Part shown: positions 52,139 to 61,722 of the stretch, piece after piece | Layout: the number at the start of each line of letters is the position of its first letter | Numbering within the stretch: position 1 is the first letter of the stretch | From: Marinobacter changyiensis | Lineage (GTDB): Bacteria; Pseudomonadota; Gammaproteobacteria; Pseudomonadales; Oleiphilaceae | DNA length: 64,000 nucleotides | Reading direction: 5' to 3' | NCBI RefSeq assembly: GCF_009193265.1 | Contig: NZ_VZZZ01000006.1 | Location: 1-64,000 of the forward strand | Translations under genes and position numbers: made by a program | Notes under the pieces: generated by a model | Databases searched by the model: none | What the model was told of the DNA's origin: nothing | What the model saw: only the letters and a program-made list of their open reading frames with translations

Positions 52139-52394
52139 TCAATCAGCCACAGATCAAGAGGCACACCAGAAGGTACACCAGATCGATGCCGTCGGTCTGG
52201 TGTGCCCTCTCCCCATTCTTCGTTTAAAGAAACGCATCCAGAATTTGCCTAGCGGCACGCAGGTCGAGTTTTTGGCCGATGACCCGAGCGGCCGCCGGGA
52301 TTTACAGTTACTGTGTGAGCTGACCGGTCACAGGATTGAGTGGATCCGCGAAGAAGATGCTGGCATCCTCCGTTATCGTATCTGTTTAGCATAG
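52116..52394 (+). CDS. TusA/SirA-family sulfur carrier protein
   Basis: About 92 residues from GTG 52116 (TTG 52131 is an alternative start). IDAVGLVCPLPILRLKKRIQ carries the invariant CPxP motif with the sulfur-binding Cys, and VEFLADDPSGRRDLQLLCEL follows as in TusA. Such carriers accept persulfide sulfur. At a formate dehydrogenase locus it could hand sulfur towards FdhD for cofactor sulfuration; that link is inference from position. It overlaps the 41-residue gene by 23 bases. Confidence 0.82.
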   Translation: MRACGLTDQSATDQEAHQKVHQIDAVGLVCPLPILRLKKRIQNLPSGTQVEFLADDPSGRRDLQLLCELTGHRIEWIREEDAGILRYRICLA

Positions 52395-52689
52395 TCCCAC
52401 CCTCCCCAGAACGAACTCTAACGAACTTCACGCTCATAAGACGACTGTCCCGAGTCACTACCCTTAGGGAACAGCACTTCCTCTTCGTACAGGTCCTGCC
52501 CACGCCCGGAAGTGTTCTTCGTCAGTTCGGCCATTTGGAGCAGGCATGGAACTTCGTCCCGCCCCTTATGGATTCAGAGCCGTTTAACAGTCGCTGAGGT
52601 TCAAATAGCTTGACAGCGGAAAAGGACCAACTAGCTTAAAATTAGGCAGTCCGTCGGATAAGAAATTTTCGCTGGGGGAGGACATAAAC
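52395..52689. promoter_or_regulatory. Intergenic region with candidate promoter for the SLC13 transporter
   Basis: No supported gene. TTGACA at 52610-52615 is followed 16 bases later by TAGCTT (52632-52637), with TAAAAT overlapping at 52637-52642, making a plausible sigma-70 promoter about 50 bases ahead of the transporter ATG. GGGGGAGG is the ribosome site. Confidence 0.4.
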
Positions 52690-54312
52690 ATGGCCGAACA
52701 ACCACGCCAGCAGGAAGAGCATGATGAATTGGCCGGGGCTGAAGGGCCCGGCGGTCGATCCGCCACGATGACATGGAGCCTGCGCGCCTTCGGGTTGCTC
52801 ATGGCGCTGCTGGTCTGGCTCGCCATGGGCCTGGCCGACGGGCTGTCGTCGGACGCGCGCTGGGTCGCAACGATCGCCACCTTGATGGCAATCTGGTGGA
52901 TGACCGAGGCGATCCCGCTCTCGGTCACTTCCCTATTACCGATTGTGCTGATTCCGATGCTGACGGCGCGAACGGTCGGCGAGGCCACAGCGCCCTACGC
53001 AAGTTCCATCGTGTTTATGTTCCTCGGCGGTTTCCTGATCGCCATCGCGATGGAAAAATGGAACCTCCACCGGCGTATTGCACTCCTGACGCTCGCCCAG
53101 GTAGGTGTCGAGCCGAAGCGGATCGTGCTCGGCATGATGCTCGCCACCGGTTTTCTCTCGATGTGGGTCTCGAACACCGCGACGACCTTGATGATGCTGC
53201 CAATCGGGCTGTCCGTACTCCGCCTGGTCGCGGAGCGCAGCGGTGAGTCCGTGGTTTCGGCGACACCCGGTCACGACCCCGCAGGCCACGCGCGCGACCA
53301 CCACCGGGCCGGCCACGTGGATTTCATCTTCGACAACAACATCAAGCAATTCGGTATCTGCCTGCTCCTCGCCATCGCCTGGTCGGCGAGCATGGGCGGC
53401 CTCGGCACCCTGCTCGGCAGCCCGCCGAACGCCATCGTTGCCGGCTACGCCGCCGACGAACTGGGTCGCACCATCGGTTTCCTCGAATGGATGATTGTAG
53501 GCGTACCTCTGGCCGTCGCCTTCATCCTGGTAGGCTGGGTGCTAATGACACGCGTGCTATACCGTTTCGATGTCGCGGATATTCCCGGCGGAAAGGAGAT
53601 GATCGAGGGCGAGATTCACAAGCTCGGGCCGCTCAGCCAGGGCGAGAAGATGGTGATGATCGTTTTCGGCTCGGCGGCGTTCCTGTGGGTTGTGCCCGGA
53701 CTGCTCGCCACCCTCCCATGGGTGGGAGATCTGTTGGGGCCGCTCGGCAATCTCAATGATACCGCCATCGCCATCGCCGCTGGCATTGCGATGTTCATCC
53801 TGCCCGGCAGAGGTCGGGGCGAAATGGTACTGAATTGGCAGGACGCCGAGGATGGGTTGCCCTGGGGTGTACTGCTGCTGTTCGGTGGCGGCCTGAGCCT
53901 CGCCGGTGCAGTGGCATCAACCGGCCTCGACAGCTGGTTCGGCGAGCAGATTACCGGGCTGCAGGTACTGCCGATCCTGTTGCTGGTCGCCGCCGTGACC
54001 ACGCTTGTGCTTTTCCTCACGGAGGTGACCAGCAACACGGCCACGGCCGCGACCTTTATTCCCGTGCTCGGAGGCGTGGCGGTCGGAATTGGCGCCGATC
54101 CGATGACGCTCCTCATTCCGGCCGCCTTTGCCGCGACCTGCGCCTTCATGCTGCCGGTCGGCACGCCGCCGAACGCCATCGTCTTCGGCACCGGAGCGGT
54201 CACCATCGCCCAGATGGCCCGCGGCGGGGTGGTTCTCAACATCGTCGGGATCGTCCTGATCACCTTCTTCTGCTATATGCTTGGCGGTATTGCCCTCGGG
54301 TTGCAGTTCTGA
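52690..54312 (+). CDS. SLC13/DASS-family sodium-coupled anion transporter
   Basis: A 540-residue inner-membrane transporter with about 11-12 helices. WVSNTATTLMMLPIGLSVL and TEVTSNTATAATFIPVLGGV are the paired SNT motifs that form the sodium and substrate sites of DASS carriers, and GTLLGSPPNAIVAGY and VGTPPNAIVFGTGAVT are the matching TPPN-like loops. Substrates are dicarboxylates or sulfate. The segment between helices 4 and 5 (about residues 185-215) is His- and Asp-rich and not recognisable. It stands alone. Confidence 0.88.
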   Translation: MAEQPRQQEEHDELAGAEGPGGRSATMTWSLRAFGLLMALLVWLAMGLADGLSSDARWVATIATLMAIWWMTEAIPLSVTSLLPIVLIPMLTARTVGEATAPYASSIVFMFLGGFLIAIAMEKWNLHRRIALLTLAQVGVEPKRIVLGMMLATGFLSMWVSNTATTLMMLPIGLSVLRLVAERSGESVVSATPGHDPAGHARDHHRAGHVDFIFDNNIKQFGICLLLAIAWSASMGGLGTLLGSPPNAIVAGYAADELGRTIGFLEWMIVGVPLAVAFILVGWVLMTRVLYRFDVADIPGGKEMIEGEIHKLGPLSQGEKMVMIVFGSAAFLWVVPGLLATLPWVGDLLGPLGNLNDTAIAIAAGIAMFILPGRGRGEMVLNWQDAEDGLPWGVLLLFGGGLSLAGAVASTGLDSWFGEQITGLQVLPILLLVAAVTTLVLFLTEVTSNTATAATFIPVLGGVAVGIGADPMTLLIPAAFAATCAFMLPVGTPPNAIVFGTGAVTIAQMARGGVVLNIVGIVLITFFCYMLGGIALGLQF

Positions 54313-54327
54313 TTCCCGGGCAGTGCT

Positions 54328-54349
54328 GTGCCGGGCCCTTGCCCGGCAC
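54328..54349 (+). terminator. Hairpin after the SLC13 transporter gene
   Basis: GTGCCGGGC (54328-54336) and GCCCGGCAC (54341-54349) form a perfect 9-bp GC-rich stem with a CCTT loop, 16 bases past the stop. The following ATTAAAGT is only weakly T-rich, so it is a probable but not strong terminator between convergent genes. Confidence 0.6.
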
Positions 54350-54403
54350 ATTAAAGTGGGGCACGGAGCAGTTTCCGCGCATGTGCTGGCCATTACATTT
54401 TTG

Positions 54404-54943
54404 TTAAACCATCCGTCGGACGATACCATCTTTTCGGAGCATATGGCGGATAGCTGCCGCGATATGACCGACAATCAGTACACTTAAGGTGATGGCAAGC
54501 CATCCGTGTATATTAAACAGGGTGGCAGCCAGTTCTTTGTCCTCTGGTACGAAAGGCATGGCAGGCAGGTGGTAACCACCCAGCGTGACCAGAGCCGGAT
54601 ATGCCGTCACACCGGCCCAGCCAAACAACGGTGTCACCACCAGCAGAATATAAATCAGGTGATGTAAACTCTTGGCGGCAATCTGCAATTTGCGCGGCAT
54701 GTGATCCGGATAGGGCGGGCTCTTTAACCGTATTTTCATCGCGATCCGCAGGATCATCAGTAATAGCACGCTGAAGCCAATTGCTTTGTGCCAACTGAAC
54801 AGTGTATTCGTCAGGTCGCCCCAGATGTCAGCCTCCGCGCGTGAAGCCATCCAGAGCCCAATGGGTATCAAAGTCAGAACCATCAGCGCCATTACCCAAT
54901 GCAGTACCCGCCAGCCTGCGGGGTATTTCTGAATCTGCGGCAT
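54404..54943 (-). CDS. Cytochrome b561 family protein
   Basis: A 179-residue membrane protein from ATG 54943 (GGAGGGTGAGC ahead). Four helices carry the di-haem histidines: WRVLHWVMALMVLTLIPIGL, FSWHKAIGFSVLLLMILRIA, AAKSLHHLIYILLVVTPLFG and NIHGWLAITLSVLIVGHIAA. Prokaryotic b561 proteins move electrons between the quinone pool and other carriers. Convergent with the SLC13 gene. Confidence 0.88.
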   Translation of the reverse strand: MPQIQKYPAGWRVLHWVMALMVLTLIPIGLWMASRAEADIWGDLTNTLFSWHKAIGFSVLLLMILRIAMKIRLKSPPYPDHMPRKLQIAAKSLHHLIYILLVVTPLFGWAGVTAYPALVTLGGYHLPAMPFVPEDKELAATLFNIHGWLAITLSVLIVGHIAAAIRHMLRKDGIVRRMV

Positions 54944-55134
54944 ACGCTCACCCTCCACTGTGGTTGGCCATAGCTGCCACGGGATCAGGTAGGGCTAATC
55001 CAATACCCTTGAAACAGCCAGGTTATTTCCTGTCACTTCGCTGCTGAATCCATCATCGAATTTATTAGAGTGCTCCGCAAGAGCCGTATTAATGTGATTT
55101 CTAACGAGCATTGCTAACGGGCAGTGACTGAGAC

Positions 55135-55896
55135 TCAGGAGGCAAGCCGGGCATAGATATCCCCCGAGGCGATCCCGTCAGCTCCTGCATCAAGCCATTG
55201 CCTGAGTGAGCCCGGATCTTGCCAAGATCGCCAGATAAAACGGCGTTGCTCGCCGACAATAACATTGAACTCGTGCCGGCCCAGCCTCTCCAACTCCTCC
55301 AGGCATAGCAATGCCTGATCGAGAGTGCCGTTCACGAACTCGAAGGACAGTGCCGGCAGCGGGTGGCTTAGTCCTGCCAGCACTTCCACCTCAAAGCCTT
55401 CCACATCAATCTTGCAGAAGCTGGGCTGGCCAAACTGTCGTATCAGTTCGTCCAGGGTGGTAACAGACACAACGACCGAGTCCTCCCAGCGCACATGCCG
55501 GAAACCGGGATTGGATGTGCCCAGATGCTGGCGCCACCGGCTGTCCAATGAGGCCACCGCAGGGTTGCGCAAGCTCAGCGCCAGTTCGGCGTTGCCCGGG
55601 GCCCGCCCTACCGCCAGTGGCAAGCACACTACCCCGGGTTGGTGTCGGGTCAGCCACCGCAGCCACCGCAGCAGTTGTGGCTGCGGCTCCAGCGCCACCA
55701 CCCGTGCGCCCAGAGCGGCAAACGCGGAGCTGCGGTCCCCCAGGTGGGCGCCAATATCGTATACCAGATCCCCAGGGTGAATGAACTCACTGTAGAGTTG
55801 GCGTAAAGACCTCTGGCGGCCGGGACGTCGATAAATGACAAAGGACTGTAGCAGTCCCAGACCGCGGTTCAGTTGACCGAGAAGGGCAACCCGCAA
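55135..55896 (-). CDS. FkbM-family methyltransferase
   Basis: A 253-residue SAM methyltransferase. FIHPGDLVYDIGAHLGDRSS is motif I, ALEPQPQLLRWLRWL follows, and FCKIDVEGFEVEVLAGLSHP is the FkbM signature. Such enzymes methylate sugars, polyketides or other small molecules. The substrate cannot be inferred. It lies 31 bases downstream of rlmE on the same strand. Confidence 0.83.
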   Translation of the reverse strand: MRVALLGQLNRGLGLLQSFVIYRRPGRQRSLRQLYSEFIHPGDLVYDIGAHLGDRSSAFAALGARVVALEPQPQLLRWLRWLTRHQPGVVCLPLAVGRAPGNAELALSLRNPAVASLDSRWRQHLGTSNPGFRHVRWEDSVVVSVTTLDELIRQFGQPSFCKIDVEGFEVEVLAGLSHPLPALSFEFVNGTLDQALLCLEELERLGRHEFNVIVGEQRRFIWRSWQDPGSLRQWLDAGADGIASGDIYARLAS

Positions 55897-55927
55897 GTTA
55901 GCCTCCTTTTGGTTTCAGCCCCGGGCT

Positions 55928-56572
55928 TTACCTGGAGTGATCGGGCAGCGCACATCCCCGAAACCCCTTGGCCACCAGATACACTTCACGGGACCGCGCC
56001 CTTGAGGAATCCGGCTTGCGTACCACCACCTTATCAAAGACTTTGCGTACGGCTTTGACATAGTCGTCATAGCCCTCACCGTGGAACACTTTGGCCACAA
56101 AACTGCCCTTGGGCTTGAGAACCTGGCAGGCCATGTCCAGCGCCAGCTCCACCAGATACATGGACGCGGCCTGATCAGCCACATTTACACCACTGATGTT
56201 GGGTGACATGTCGGAGATGACAACGTCCGCGAGGGCGCCATCCAGAGTGGTCATGATCTGGTCAAACACCGCTTGCTCGGTGAAATCGCCCTGGATGAAC
56301 TCAACCCCGGCGATGGCGTCCATGGGCAGGATATCCGACGCCACCACCCGGCCCTTGTGGCCCACCAGTCTGGCGGCCACCTGGGACCAGCCCCCCGGCG
56401 CCGAGCCCAGATCCACCACCAGCGCGCTGGGTTGGATCAGACGATCCTTGTCATTGATTTCCAGTAGTTTGTAACTGGCGCGGGAGCGGTAGCCGTCCAG
56501 CTGCGCCTGTTTCACAAAGGGATCGTTGACGTGCTCTTCGAGCCAGCGGTTACTGCTTTTGGAACGGGCCAT
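55928..56572 (-). CDS. rlmE: 23S rRNA 2'-O-ribose methyltransferase RlmE (FtsJ/RrmJ)
   Basis: A 214-residue protein from ATG 56572 ([20 protein letters not shown]). A longer frame would add 37 non-conserved residues overlapping the region ahead of the FAD gene. [59 protein letters not shown] and [11 protein letters not shown], with K-D-K-E catalytic residues, identify RlmE, which methylates U2552 in E. coli. The C-terminal [16 protein letters not shown] is also typical. Confidence 0.93.
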   Translation of the reverse strand: MARSKSSNRWLEEHVNDPFVKQAQLDGYRSRASYKLLEINDKDRLIQPSALVVDLGSAPGGWSQVAARLVGHKGRVVASDILPMDAIAGVEFIQGDFTEQAVFDQIMTTLDGALADVVISDMSPNISGVNVADQAASMYLVELALDMACQVLKPKGSFVAKVFHGEGYDDYVKAVRKVFDKVVVRKPDSSRARSREVYLVAKGFRGCALPDHSR

Positions 56573-56734
56573 GGGGTGCCTTTTGCTCACTGCGGGAAAG
56601 ACCGCATTGTACGCCGCCGCCTGCCCTACCGCAAAAGCAGCCCAGCGCCTGACAAGCCCCCTGCGCGGCAGTACAATGGGCACACTTTTCCAACCGCAAC
56701 CTGCCGGGCCTCAGTCCGGCGGCCAGGAAATATC

Positions 56735-58384
56735 ATGATTCGCGTTACCGAACTGGCATTACCCCTTGAGCACCCGGAGCAAGCCCTGCGGCCCGCTATC
56801 CTGCAGCGCCTGCAACTCCGCGATGCGGAACTGCTGCACTATACCGTCTTCAAACGCAGCTACGACGCCCGCAAAAAAAACAGCGAGATCAAGTTCGTCT
56901 ACATCGTCGATCTGGCCGTGAACGACGAAGCTGCGGTGCTGGATCGGTTTGCGGGCGATGCCCATGTTCGCCCGTCGCCGGACACCTCCTACCACCCGGT
57001 CGCCCAGGCGCCTGCCGGATTGTCGGAACGACCGATTGTTGTCGGGCTGGGTCCATGCGGGTTATTCGCGGCCCTGCTGCTGGCTCAGATGGGCTTCCGC
57101 CCCATCGTGCTGGAGCGGGGCAAGGACGTGCGCCGTCGCACCAAAGATACCTGGGCGTTGTGGCGTAAAAAGCAGCTGTCGCCGGAATCCAATGTCCAGT
57201 TCGGTGAGGGCGGCGCCGGTCTGTTTTCGGATGGCAAGCTCTACAGCCAGATCAAGGACCCGAAATTTTACGGCCGCAAGGTCATGGCGGAATTCGTCAA
57301 GGCAGGCGCGCCGGAAGAAATCCTTTTCGTCAGCAAGCCTCACATTGGCACCTTCCGTCTGACCGGCGTGGTGTCCCGCATGCGGGAGGAGATCATCAGC
57401 CTGGGGGGCGAGATCCGCTTTGAGCAAAAGGTCACTGACCTGCTGCGGGAAGGCGGGCAGGTCCGGGGTGTGGAGCTGGCCAGTGGCGAACAGCTGATGA
57501 GCCACCATGTGGTGATGGCGCTGGGTCACAGCGCCCGGGACACCTTCCGCATGTTGCACCGGCGTGGCGTTTTTCTGGAAGCCAAGCCCTTTGCCATCGG
57601 ATTCCGGGTCGAGCACCCACAAAGCCTCATCGACCATGCCCGGCTGGGCAAATACGCCGGTCATCCGGCACTGGGAGCCGCCGATTACAAGCTGGTGTAT
57701 CACGCCAGCAACGGCCGCGCTGTTTACAGCTTTTGCATGTGCCCGGGTGGTACGGTGGTGGCCGCAACTTCGGAGCCGGGACGAGTAGTGACCAACGGCA
57801 TGAGCCAATACTCCCGCAACGAGCGCAATGCGAACTCCGGCATCGTCGTGAGCATCCATCCTGAGCAGGACTACCCTGGCGACCCGCTGGCAGGAATGGA
57901 ACTTCAGGAACAGCTTGAAGCCAAAGCCTACGTTCTGGGCGGCAGCGATTACTGTGCGCCCGCGCAGCTGGTGGGGGACTTTATCGCGGGTAAACCCTCA
58001 GAAAAACTGGGCGAGGTAGAGCCTTCCTACCAGCCCGGCATCCGCCTGGTCGATCTTGCGCCTTCCCTACCGGATTACGCCATCGAAGCCATTCGCGAGG
58101 CTCTGCCTGCGTTCGGGCGACAGATCCGGGGCTTTGATCGGGCTGATGCACTGCTGACCGGCGTCGAAACCCGAACCTCTTCCCCGGTCCGACTCACCCG
58201 GGACCGCGAGAGCCTGCAAAGCCTGAATACCCGCGGCCTGTATCCGGCCGGTGAAGGTGCCGGATACGCCGGCGGCATCCTGTCGGCCGGAGTGGACGGC
58301 ATCAAGGTGGCGGAGGCCGTCGCCAAAGCGATGTTGGCCGACCTTGAAGCGGGTTCAGATAACAAAACGGGAACCAACCCGTGA
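56735..58384 (+). CDS. FAD-dependent oxidoreductase (uncharacterised YhiN/HI0933-like dehydrogenase group)
   Basis: A 549-residue flavoprotein from ATG 56735. PIVVGLGPCGLFAALLLAQM is the dinucleotide-binding start after a family-typical N-terminal domain of about 100 residues (MIRVTELALP...VFKRSYDARKKNSEIKFVYI). GEGGAGLFSDGKLYSQIKDP and the end LYPAGEGAGYAGGILSAGVD are signature stretches of this conserved proteobacterial family. Its physiological substrate is unknown. The next gene overlaps its stop by four bases. Confidence 0.87.
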   Translation: MIRVTELALPLEHPEQALRPAILQRLQLRDAELLHYTVFKRSYDARKKNSEIKFVYIVDLAVNDEAAVLDRFAGDAHVRPSPDTSYHPVAQAPAGLSERPIVVGLGPCGLFAALLLAQMGFRPIVLERGKDVRRRTKDTWALWRKKQLSPESNVQFGEGGAGLFSDGKLYSQIKDPKFYGRKVMAEFVKAGAPEEILFVSKPHIGTFRLTGVVSRMREEIISLGGEIRFEQKVTDLLREGGQVRGVELASGEQLMSHHVVMALGHSARDTFRMLHRRGVFLEAKPFAIGFRVEHPQSLIDHARLGKYAGHPALGAADYKLVYHASNGRAVYSFCMCPGGTVVAATSEPGRVVTNGMSQYSRNERNANSGIVVSIHPEQDYPGDPLAGMELQEQLEAKAYVLGGSDYCAPAQLVGDFIAGKPSEKLGEVEPSYQPGIRLVDLAPSLPDYAIEAIREALPAFGRQIRGFDRADALLTGVETRTSSPVRLTRDRESLQSLNTRGLYPAGEGAGYAGGILSAGVDGIKVAEAVAKAMLADLEAGSDNKTGTNP

Positions 58385-59118
58385 AGCTGGATGACATCAG
58401 GAAGCTGCATCAGAAGAAATATCGCCAGTCCCTCGGGCACTTTCTGGTGGAAGGCGAGCACCTGGTACTGGAGCTGGAAAAGGCTGCAAAAGCCAACCCC
58501 CACTGGCAGCAGGCCCAACTGTTTGTCACCGGCGCCTATCAGGACTGGCCCAGCCCCTGGCCCCGGCATCTCATTAGCGACCGGCAGATGGCCCACCTGG
58601 CCGATACCAAAACCCCGCAAGGCATACTCGCGGTCGCGCCCTTGCCAGCGGCGGCCAGCGGCGCCTCAGCAGGGGTTGGAAAGGCCGTCTATCTGCATGA
58701 AGTCCGGGACCCCGGCAACCTCGGCACCATTTTGCGCACGCTGGCCTGGTTCGGCGGCTTTCGCTGCCTGCTCAGCCCCGACAGTGTTGATCCCTACAAC
58801 CCCAAAGTCGTGCGCTCCAGCATGGGTGCCATCTTCCATATACCGGTGGAAACCGAGGTCAGCCTGGACACGCTGGCCAGTCGTTTCCCCCACATCGCCT
58901 GCCTGGACATCGGTGGAGAAGCGATCACCAGCCCTGATTTCCAGAGCCATGACTGCTACCTGTTCGGCAATGAAGCCCGAGGTGTACCCACCGAAGTACT
59001 GACCAGGCTCAGCGCCCACCGGTTCACCATCCCCGGCGCCCGCGCAGTGGAATCCCTGAATCTGGCGTCTGCCGTTAATATGGTTGTGTATGAGCTGAAT
59101 CGGGGACTGGGTCGGTAA
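58381..59118 (+). CDS. SpoU/TrmH-family RNA 2'-O-methyltransferase
   Basis: A 245-residue SPOUT methyltransferase. HEVRDPGNLGTILRTLAWFG (motif 1), YLFGNEARGVPTEVL (motif 2) and TIPGARAVESLNLASAVNMV (motif 3) form the trefoil-knot cofactor site. The N-terminal KKYRQSLGHFLVEGEHLVLE is the substrate-binding domain of the TrmH/RlmB type. rRNA or tRNA target not assignable. Confidence 0.9.
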   Translation: MKLDDIRKLHQKKYRQSLGHFLVEGEHLVLELEKAAKANPHWQQAQLFVTGAYQDWPSPWPRHLISDRQMAHLADTKTPQGILAVAPLPAAASGASAGVGKAVYLHEVRDPGNLGTILRTLAWFGGFRCLLSPDSVDPYNPKVVRSSMGAIFHIPVETEVSLDTLASRFPHIACLDIGGEAITSPDFQSHDCYLFGNEARGVPTEVLTRLSAHRFTIPGARAVESLNLASAVNMVVYELNRGLGR

Positions 59119-59140
59119 GGGCTGGGGAGGATAGAGTGCT

Positions 59141-59284
59141 TCAGTGGCCGCCCATATAGATTGACATCAAATGATCGTCATCCCTGATGTCCCTCTGGGT
59201 GCCTGCAAATTTGCGCTTTCCACCCGCAAAGATATAAACACTGTCGGCGACGGGTAAGGCTTCACGAATATTCTGCTCCACCCC
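59141..59284 (-). pseudogene. LivF/UrtE-type ABC ATPase, C-terminal fragment
   Basis: The minus strand reads VEQNIREALPVADSVYIFAG then GKRKFAGTQRDIRDDDHLMS and IYMGGH-stop. This is the C-terminal end of a branched-chain-type transporter ATPase (VEQN motif after the switch histidine region). It begins at a 10-base C-run (59281-59290) that joins the fragment to the end of the thioesterase gene, so everything upstream has been deleted. It is not closely similar to the LivF encoded at 24924-25646. Confidence 0.75.
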
Positions 59285-59305
59285 CCCCCCTCGCCCTTTC
59301 ATGCG

Positions 59306-60124
59306 CTACTCCTTGAAATAGACCACCTGGTGCGTCGTGGCAAGAAGCGCTCCTCCCCTGCTCCAGACTTCTGCGCTTTGATCAAAGAAGCCCTTGCCAA
59401 AGTGATTTGCCCTGGCAACACCCAGAATATGGTCACTGCCTACCGAGGCCAGCTGCTCACCACCTGCATGGAAATAGGTGGTCAGGGAGACAGTGCCAAT
59501 AGGCACCAGCTTCGGCCGGCGGATGTAGATGCGGGGGAAGAAGGCATCACACAGCGCCGACAGGGACACGTAGTCCAGCGGGCGTGATGGCTGGTCCCGC
59601 ATCCACACCCGGCTCCTGGATGGATAGTCCTTGTCTGGCTCGCCCAATAGCTCACCATCCACAAACCGCATGTCGTAATTCCGGGTCCAGGGTGGCGCTG
59701 CATCCCTCGTGAACGCCGGCAGGTCGGAAGCCAGCGGAACGTCTGGAAAAGCGGCCTCCGTCTGCTCCCAGGTATCGCGCCGGCGAGCGGTCACCGCTGT
59801 GGCAAAGGCCACCACTTGCCCACCCTGGACCATTTCCGCCCACCAGTGCTGGCTGTTGCGGTTGGTTCGAAGGGGGCGGACAACCACTTCAAAATTGCCG
59901 TCAGCCACCGGCGCTGCGAAGTTGACAGTCAGGGAAACCGGCTCACCCAAAAGCTCATTATGGGACAGCGCGCCCTGGAGCAGGGTGGCGCCAGTGGTAC
60001 CACCGAACGGTCCCACCATATTGGCGTACGTCTGGCTGGTTGTTCCCTGCCAGCGCCCCTGATCGATTGGCTGCAGGGCGACCGCCTGATCAAGGGGATG
60101 AAGGGGTGATTCCTTGTTTTTCAT
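59306..60124 (-). CDS. TesB-like acyl-CoA thioesterase
   Basis: A 272-residue double hot-dog thioesterase from ATG 60124 (a longer frame adds 52 unsupported residues). GRWQGTTSQTYANMVGPFGG near the start and DQPSRPLDYVSLSALCDAFF then PRIYIRR near residue 200, with LTTYFHAGGEQL and GFFDQSAEVWSRGGALLATT, follow the TesB-like/thioesterase-superfamily arrangement. It releases free acid from acyl-CoA. Confidence 0.85.
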   Translation of the reverse strand: MKNKESPLHPLDQAVALQPIDQGRWQGTTSQTYANMVGPFGGTTGATLLQGALSHNELLGEPVSLTVNFAAPVADGNFEVVVRPLRTNRNSQHWWAEMVQGGQVVAFATAVTARRRDTWEQTEAAFPDVPLASDLPAFTRDAAPPWTRNYDMRFVDGELLGEPDKDYPSRSRVWMRDQPSRPLDYVSLSALCDAFFPRIYIRRPKLVPIGTVSLTTYFHAGGEQLASVGSDHILGVARANHFGKGFFDQSAEVWSRGGALLATTHQVVYFKE

Positions 60125-60210
60125 GAGCGCCTCGTGAACGGATTGTGTGCCGATGCGGAGCCGGAGTCTTGACGACTGGGTTTGCTGGCTGAATAAGGCT
60201 TTTGCACGCC

Positions 60211-61705
60211 TTATTCCTGGGCCGCACGAAAGTACAGAAACGCCTGCTGAATATGTTCGCGAATTTGTACGTCGTCCCACGGCTTGGTCAGGAACTTGTA
60301 TATGGCCCCTTCGTTAATAGCGTCCGTCACTGACTTCAGGTCAGTGTAACCCGACAGTACAATACGGACGGTACCCGGATAAATGGCCTTTACTTCGCTG
60401 AGAAACTCGGTCCCTGACATTTCCGGCATGCGCTGGTCAGAGACGATAACCTGAACGTCGTTGGTGGCAAGCAGACTGAAGGCTTCTTTAATGCTTGTGG
60501 TAGAAAGGATTCGGTAGCCATCGCGCTTAAGCACTCTGGTAAGCGCTTTGAGAATGTTCGGCTCATCATCGAGCAACAGCAGTGTCGGTTTTTGCTGAAT
60601 GCTTACTTCCGAGCCAAGTTCGCCTTTATTGTCAGACGCACGCTTTGTCATAAACGTGACCAGCTCGTCGAACGGCATCGGACGCGCAAAGGCAAATCCC
60701 TGTAGGAGGTCGCATTGATTTTTCCGCAAGAAGGCCGCGTGAGCCTCGGTTTCTACGCCCTCGGCAACCACTTCAAGGCCCAGGTGATGTGCCATGGATA
60801 TCACGCCCTGGGTGATCGCGGCATCACTCCTGTTTTCGATAACATCTTTAACAAAGGCACGGTCGATCTTGATCTTGTTCGCCGGTAACAGCTTGATGTA
60901 ACTGAGGCTGGAAAAACCCGTGCCGAAATCATCAATGGCAATATGAACGCCGAGTTCCCGAATGGCATGGAGCGTGCTGATCACCTGGTCAGTGTCCATA
61001 AGCAACACGGACTCAACCACTTCCAGTTCCAGACATTCTGAAGGAAGACCCGAGGCCCGGAGCGCGTCAGCAACGGTATTGATAAAACCGTCCTTGCGTA
61101 ACTGGATCGGCGACACATTGACCGAGACCGAGCACTGTCGGAAGCCCTGCGCATGCAGATGCACAGCGTCGCGACAGGCCTTTTTGAGGATCCACTCACC
61201 AAGCGCGTTGATTTGCCCTGTTTCTTCCGCGAGCGGTATAAAGTCGGCGGGAGAGATCAGCCCCTGGGTCGGGTGTTGCCAGCGAGCAAGCGCCTCAACG
61301 TTGCGAATTCGTCCGGAGCGGGCATCGACCAGCGGTTGGTAATACACCGAGAGCTGTTCATGGTCGATGGCATTCTGAAGCTCATTACGCAACTCAACGC
61401 GATAGCTGGCTTCCTCATTGAGTTCCTGAGAATACCATCGGTAGGAGCTGCGGCCATGTTGTTTCGCCTGGTACATCGCCAGGTCTGCCTGCTGTAACAG
61501 ACTCATGGGTTTATCAATATTGCCCTCTGTGGCCGAAATTCCAATACTGGCGGTGAGATGAATGGTTTCAGAGTCCAGATAGTAGGGGGCTGCAATTTCG
61601 GTGATGACGGTTTCCACGACGCTGATGGCATCTTCGGTTTTGGCAAGATCCGGCAGTAAAATAATGAACTCGTCACCACTGATTCTCTGGGCCCGAGGCC
61701 GGGCA
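60211..61705 (-). pseudogene. GGDEF-EAL-receiver signalling protein, 5'-truncated
   Basis: Reading leftwards from about 61705: RISGDEFIILLPDLAKTEDA (the SGDEF half of a GGDEF domain), the rest of GGDEF, then a complete EAL domain (VYYQPLVDARSGRIRNVEAL, EALARW; IAIDDFGTGFSSLSYIKLL; VAEGVETEAH), then a C-terminal receiver domain (LLLLDDEPNILKALTRVL, VIVSDQRMPEM, FLTKPWDDVQI). The N-terminal half of GGDEF and any sensor are missing: the sequence changes abruptly beside the end of the RND gene. An in-frame internal start near 61617 could still give an EAL-receiver protein that degrades cyclic di-GMP. Confidence 0.8.
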
Positions 61706-61722
61706 CGACCCCGACCCTCCCG

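Noticed and set aside
53835..54407. Out-of-frame open frames inside the SLC13 gene and in other GC-rich genes
   Set aside because: Long shadow frames are expected in GC-rich coding sequence; the real frames show family motifs.
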